From NCBI GenBank assembly GCA_964618405.1, contig CAZUAY010000139.1:1-10201 (forward strand): a DNA stretch of 10,201 nucleotides, written 5' to 3'. Source of the stretch: JBBQIY01 sp964618405 (GTDB lineage Bacteria; Verrucomicrobiota; Kiritimatiellia; RFP12; UBA3636). The position numbers and the translations under genes are program-made. A model generated the notes under the pieces. The model searched no databases, was not told the origin of the DNA, and was given only the letters and a program-made list of their open reading frames with translations. Positions 7,358 through 10,201 of this stretch are shown here, piece by piece. Positions within the stretch are counted from its first letter, which is position 1. The number at the start of each line of letters is the position of its first letter.

Positions 7358-9082
7358 TTAATATTTAAGTAGGCTGCCACCGATGTATTCGCGGAGGATC
7401 GAATCCCCGGGTACTGCCGAAGGCGTTATGGAGTGGAAGTTCGCCAACACACCATAGAGCCTTCGTGCGGTTGCGTATTCTTCGTGATGGGGCTTGATTT
7501 CGGCGAGCAGAGGTTCTGCAAAGGGCCTGAGTACAGCAATCTCGTAGTCGAGAGCCGTGTTGAAGGAAATGTCCGCTTCGTCCTGATACGGAAAGATCCA
7601 GCGAGCTTCCCCACGACGAACAGAGGGCCACATCCTGATGGTTTGGCGGGCAGAGTGTCCGCGGAAAAGGTGGTCGCGAACGATACGGCGGAGGAGCCGG
7701 TTGTCCGTCGTGGACAGGATGTTATTGTCGTCGATGCCGAGCTGGGTGAGGGCACTCAAGAAGATAAGGAACTTCTGATCGCGCGGCACGTTGGCAGTCA
7801 GAATTGGGTTGAGGCCATGAATGCCTTCGATCAAGAGTACATCGTCAGGCCCGAGGGAAATCTCTTCACTGGTGTAGACAGGGTTCTTTGCTTTGAAATC
7901 GAAGACCCGCCTTGTGATGGGCTTCCCCGCAAGTAAACTGGCAATGTGATCGTTGAACATCTTCAAATCGACGGCGTTGACATGTTCGTAGTCGGGTTTG
8001 CCGTCTTCATCGAGCGGGTTGAGCCCGTCGCCAACGAAGTAGTCGTCCGTCGATAGCATCACCGGGCGGAGCCCATTGATACGTAAATTGATGCCCAAGC
8101 GTTTAGCCGAGGTCGTCTTGCCAGCCGATGAGGGGCCGGCGATCAGGATGAGCTTCGGAACTGGGTTCCGAGAGGTGATCAGATCAGCGATCTTCGCATA
8201 ATTGCGGTTGTGGAGTGCTTCCGACATCTGGATCAGGTCGCTGATGCGAAGCTCATAGACGGCTTCGTTCAGTTCGCCGACGCTGTCGACGCCCAGGGTC
8301 TCACCCCACTTGACATGTTCGCGGTGGACGCGCATGAGTTGGGGATAAGGCTTGAATGGGGCTACGACGCCCGGATTCTCCTGAGAGGGGAGCTGAAGAA
8401 TGCACCCGTTCTCATAGGGAATCAGCGAGAAAGGCCCGAGTATCCGCGTATTTATGGCTACAGGATCTTGTTGGAGCTCCGTGAAGTCGCCACAGCGCCG
8501 AAGACTTACGGAAGGGGTGTTGATGTGGCGGAGCAGGCCGACCTTGTCATGTTGAGCGGCTTGGGTAAAGAGATCGACGGCCTCGTCGTACGCGCATTCA
8601 AAGTTTTCGATCGGCATTCCTGCTGAGATGATCGCCTTCATTTCGGCCTCGAGAAGCTTGGTGCTCTTGGTACTCAAGAGCTTGTCTTCAGTCTCGCCGT
8701 CGATGCGGAGCGTAAAAAACATGCCATCGCCTAGGGAATGCCGTATTCGTAACTTCGCATCTGGAATGGCGCGGCGTGCGGCCATGGCGAGCAAGAAGCA
8801 CATCGAGCGACGAAGGATCCGCCAGCCGTCTGGATCGCGAGCCGTGAGGCCGTCGACGGTGCAGTTCATATTGAGCCGCGTGTTGAGCGAGACGATCTCG
8901 TTGTTGACCCGTGCGCCTAGATGGGGAAGGCCAGACTCGTCTGCCTGGGGCACCACTTCCCACACAAATGTGCCCGACCGCTTCGGCTGCGGCTGGGTGT
9001 TGCATTTAGAGCTGATTTGGATGGTGATACTGTTCATTTGGATGTGGTGCCCGTCATACAAAGGGGGGGGTGGAAGATTCAT
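7358..9082 (-). CDS. Nucleoside (uridine-type) kinase with N-terminal ThrRS-like region
   Basis: A 574-residue protein matching the long bacterial nucleoside-kinase family, in which TGS/ThrRS-additional-domain-like sequence precedes a uridine-kinase-type P-loop domain. It should phosphorylate a nucleoside using ATP or GTP; the precise substrate is unknown. The N-terminal part (about 17-270) includes FTLRIDGE and RRCGDFTELQQDP (195-207), resembling the ThrRS second additional domain but without an obvious zinc-binding set. The kinase part (about 308-574) has Walker A GPSSAGKTT (316-324), STDDYF (344-349), Walker B-like VLLIEGIHGLNP (415-426), an arginine-rich lid (462-481) and the family tail DSILREYIGGS (560-570). 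ATG 9082 overlaps the preceding stop as ATGA, and CGGAG lies 10 bases upstream. A second in-frame ATG at 9037 (MNSITIQIS) could be the true start, because residues 4-7 come from a run of C bases and are poorly typical of the family. Confidence 0.88.
   Translation of the reverse strand: MNLPPPPLYDGHHIQMNSITIQISSKCNTQPQPKRSGTFVWEVVPQADESGLPHLGARVNNEIVSLNTRLNMNCTVDGLTARDPDGWRILRRSMCFLLAMAARRAIPDAKLRIRHSLGDGMFFTLRIDGETEDKLLSTKSTKLLEAEMKAIISAGMPIENFECAYDEAVDLFTQAAQHDKVGLLRHINTPSVSLRRCGDFTELQQDPVAINTRILGPFSLIPYENGCILQLPSQENPGVVAPFKPYPQLMRVHREHVKWGETLGVDSVGELNEAVYELRISDLIQMSEALHNRNYAKIADLITSRNPVPKLILIAGPSSAGKTTSAKRLGINLRINGLRPVMLSTDDYFVGDGLNPLDEDGKPDYEHVNAVDLKMFNDHIASLLAGKPITRRVFDFKAKNPVYTSEEISLGPDDVLLIEGIHGLNPILTANVPRDQKFLIFLSALTQLGIDDNNILSTTDNRLLRRIVRDHLFRGHSARQTIRMWPSVRRGEARWIFPYQDEADISFNTALDYEIAVLRPFAEPLLAEIKPHHEEYATARRLYGVLANFHSITPSAVPGDSILREYIGGSLLKY
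9063..9070 (-). repeat. Homopolymer run of eight C (G on the plus strand)
   Basis: Eight G in a row on the plus strand encode the PPPP stretch at residues 4-7 of the nucleoside kinase, between its two possible ATG starts. Such runs are prone to slippage by one base during replication or sequencing. Confidence 0.8.
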
Positions 9083-9915
9083 TTCTTGTCGACTCCGGGC
9101 ACATCGAAACCAGCTTCGGAGAGTTTTTCCATGTCCCGCTGGTTCAGCTCGATGGGCAGAGGTGGGCCGCTGTTGTTGATAATGATATCCGTATTGATAT
9201 CGTGGAGCCGTTGTTCTCGTTCCTTCGGTGTTAGCTTGGCGAGCTCCTCGGCTTGGGCTTTGCGCTCTTCATCGCGCTTCTGTCTCGCTTCCTCGCGTCG
9301 CTGCTGTAATTCGTCGATGCGCTTCTGTTCCTCTGGGGTGATCCGGCGTGTTGGCGGTGCGGCTCGAACAGGCGTTGCAACGATGGCTCCGGGCGTGGCG
9401 GCGTGGGGCATGCCTGCAGCCATCCCGAATGTCGCGACATCGGCTTGATTCGTGGTGGCGGGATTGATCCAAAGCGGGAGTTCAGCCTCGTAACTACCCA
9501 TGCGTAATTTGATGGTAGCGCGTTGCAAATCGACCGCAACGAGTTTGAACCCGTCGAATTCCTGCCCTTCGAGAAGATAATACGGTTTATTAGACTCAGC
9601 ATCCGTAAAACCCGCTGCCGGAATGCCCTTGAAGCGTGAAAGCAGCGTGACCTTGATCTGGTCGAGTCCAGGCGGAATTACATAAATTTCTTCTTGAACT
9701 TCAACACTTTCAACAGAATCGACGACATTGGTGCTTGGTTCGGGAGGCGGAGGGCCAAAGGGATGCTTCGTGAGGATGGTGTCATAACGCGAGAAGTCGG
9801 GCGTGCTGGCTTTCACAATACAAGCACAAAACAACGCGACAACGATCAGGATCGCCATCGCCGGTTTTTTTGTGCTAAGAGACGTGCAAACTGCTTTGCA
9901 GAGTGTATCCGACAT
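9079..9915 (-). CDS. Membrane-anchored protein with GspC/PilP-like core, function uncertain
   Basis: A 278-residue protein. Residues 20-35 (MAILIVVALFCACIVK) form a single hydrophobic segment, a signal anchor or signal peptide. The next part, FSRYDTILTKHPFGPPPPEP (41-60), resembles the YxxIxxRNLFG region of GspC/PilP proteins from type II secretion and type IV pilus systems. Residues 86-148 look like a small beta domain (KVTLLSRF, YYLLEGQEFDGFKLVAVDLQRATIKLRMGS), again as in GspC/PilP. Residues 188-238 are a highly charged Arg/Glu/Lys helix, probably coiled coil, followed by a short C-terminal part ending PGVDKK. The start may be ATG 9915 or ATG 9858 (Met20), which would make the hydrophobic segment a more typical N-terminus; neither has a clear ribosome binding site. 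It is the first gene of the visible run. A role in an envelope secretion or pilus complex is an inference from these motifs only. Confidence 0.6.
   Translation of the reverse strand: MSDTLCKAVCTSLSTKKPAMAILIVVALFCACIVKASTPDFSRYDTILTKHPFGPPPPEPSTNVVDSVESVEVQEEIYVIPPGLDQIKVTLLSRFKGIPAAGFTDAESNKPYYLLEGQEFDGFKLVAVDLQRATIKLRMGSYEAELPLWINPATTNQADVATFGMAAGMPHAATPGAIVATPVRAAPPTRRITPEEQKRIDELQQRREEARQKRDEERKAQAEELAKLTPKEREQRLHDINTDIIINNSGPPLPIELNQRDMEKLSEAGFDVPGVDKK
9093..9096 (-). promoter_or_regulatory. Ribosome binding site of the nucleoside kinase gene
   Basis: GGAG (within CCGGAG) on the minus strand, 10 bases before ATG 9082 and inside the end of the upstream gene. It supports the ATGA-coupled start, although the internal ATG at 9037 is not excluded. 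Confidence 0.5.
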
Positions 9916-9922
9916 GGCAAGC

Positions 9923-9952
9923 AGTGTACCATAATGTCATAAAAAATGTGAA
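9923..9952 (-). promoter_or_regulatory. Possible sigma-70-type promoter for the whole gene run
   Basis: On the minus strand TTCACA (9947-9952) and TACACT (9923-9928) are 18 bases apart in an AT-rich stretch just before the first gene. This resembles -35 and -10 boxes. Transcription would start at about 9916, giving almost no leader for ATG 9915 but about 58 bases for the alternative ATG 9858. This is a weak call by eye. Confidence 0.3.
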
Positions 9953-9972
9953 GAAAATTTTAGACCGTTTTC

Positions 9973-10012
9973 GTAATCGGTCAGGCACAGGGGGCTGTGC
10001 CTGACCGATTAC
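9973..10012. repeat. Perfect inverted repeat, 18-bp arms with a 4-base loop
   Basis: Arm 9973-9990 (GTAATCGGTCAGGCACAG) is exactly complementary to arm 9995-10012, with GGGG between them. No run of T follows on either strand (the nearest T run on the minus strand is about 17 bases on), so it does not look like an intrinsic terminator. It could be a dispersed palindromic repeat, a protein-binding site or part of a small non-autonomous mobile element. Confidence 0.9.
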
Positions 10013-10016
10013 AGTC

Positions 10017-10067
10017 GTGAGTAGTGAGTCGCGAGTAGTGAGTTGCGAGTGGGCGAGTGGGCGAGCC
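10017..10067. repeat. Degenerate heptanucleotide tandem array, left block
   Basis: Seven-base units of the form GYGAGTN follow one another: GTGAGTA, GTGAGTC, GCGAGTA, GTGAGTT, GCGAGTG, then GCGAGTG and GCGAGCC each set off by one extra G. No coding frame is evident. The period of 7 is not a multiple of three and argues against a protein repeat. Confidence 0.85.
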
Positions 10068-10123
10068 TGTAGCCGCGATCGGTGATCGCGGACAATTCCG
10101 GCCTCATCGAGGCCAGCCACAGG
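10066..10123. repeat. Double-hairpin element closed by an outer stem, REP/BIME-like
   Basis: Two perfect short hairpins lie next to each other: CCGCGATC-GGT-GATCGCGG (10073-10091) and GGCCTC-ATC-GAGGCC (10100-10114). A 5-bp outer stem, CCTGT (10066-10070) with ACAGG (10119-10123), can close both into a three-way junction. GTAG (10069-10072) sits directly 5' of the first hairpin, as in REP sequences mobilised by RAYT (TnpA-REP) proteins. The element lies between the two heptamer arrays. The mobile origin is inferred. Confidence 0.7.
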
Positions 10124-10129
10124 AGAGAA

Positions 10130-10190
10130 GTAGCGAGTTGTGAGTAGCGAGGCTGGAGAGAGTGAGTAGTGAGTAGTGCGTAGGGAGTAG
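10130..10190. repeat. Degenerate heptanucleotide tandem array, right block
   Basis: Units GTAGCGA, GTTGTGA, GTAGCGA, a GGCTGGAGAGA interruption, then GTGAGTA, GTGAGTA, GTGCGTA and GGGAGTA. These share the period and consensus of the left block, so the double-hairpin appears to sit inside, or to have inserted into, one original array. The remaining bases to the window end show nothing recognisable. Confidence 0.8.
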
Positions 10191-10201
10191 TTTCCGCTGG
10201 G

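Noticed and set aside
7345..7380. GTG at 7380 as start of hisD
   Set aside because: It overlaps the kinase gene and adds 12 residues not typical of HisD; ATG 7344 fits family length and leaves a 13-base gap.
9973..10012. Palindrome as a Rho-independent terminator
   Set aside because: Neither strand has a T run directly after the stem, and no gene is seen ending next to it.
9875..10120. Minus-strand open frame of 81 codons across the repeat region
   Set aside because: Most of it runs through the 7-base repeats and hairpins, it has no ribosome binding site or domain, and it overlaps the start of the GspC/PilP-like gene.
10017..10190. Heptamer arrays as a CRISPR
   Set aside because: Units are 7 bases with no spacers of regular length and no cas genes are in the window.

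Overview
The window is a tightly packed block of nine protein-coding genes, all on the minus strand. A repeat-rich intergenic stretch of about 290 bases follows at the right end. The genes read right to left, from 9915 down to the left edge. Gaps range from a 4-base ATGA overlap to about 50 bases, and I see no terminator between genes, so one long transcript (or a few overlapping ones) is the simplest reading. Base composition is moderate, and codon use does not change obviously from gene to gene.

Host: the window holds no rRNA or other marker that fixes taxonomy. A dTDP-rhamnose gene, a GspC/PilP-like envelope protein and a secreted TPR protein fit a Gram-negative (diderm) bacterium. The paired TIM-barrel epimerase and Gfo/Idh/MocA oxidoreductase, together with the long TGS/ThrRS-like nucleoside kinase, would suit the PVC group (Verrucomicrobiota, Lentisphaerota, Kiritimatiellota). 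That placement is an inference of low confidence.

Layout in transcription order: (1) 9079-9915, a membrane-anchored protein with a GspC/PilP-like core and a charged helix. (2) 7358-9082, a nucleoside (uridine-type) kinase with an N-terminal ThrRS-like region. (3) 6037-7344, hisD, complete with all metal and catalytic residues. (4) 4651-6030, a CNNM/CorC-type membrane protein with CBS domains and a TTG start. (5) 3523-4647, a secreted protein with C-terminal TPR-like helices. (6) 2710-3522, a HAD-IIA (NagD-like) phosphatase. (7) 1492-2679, a Gfo/Idh/MocA oxidoreductase. (8) 568-1440, a xylose-isomerase-like TIM-barrel sugar isomerase/epimerase. (9) 1-557, rfbD, cut by the window edge.

Functionally the operon is mixed. 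The last four genes (phosphatase, oxidoreductase, isomerase, rhamnose reductase) lean towards sugar metabolism. The first five mix envelope functions with histidine and nucleotide metabolism. The most unusual DNA is at 9973-10190. It holds a perfect 18-bp inverted repeat, two arrays of degenerate 7-base units (GTGAGTA-like), and between them a compact double-hairpin with a GTAG tetranucleotide at its foot, reminiscent of REP/BIME elements. I did not find a clear new defence or biosynthetic system; this composite repeat is the best candidate for undescribed structure.
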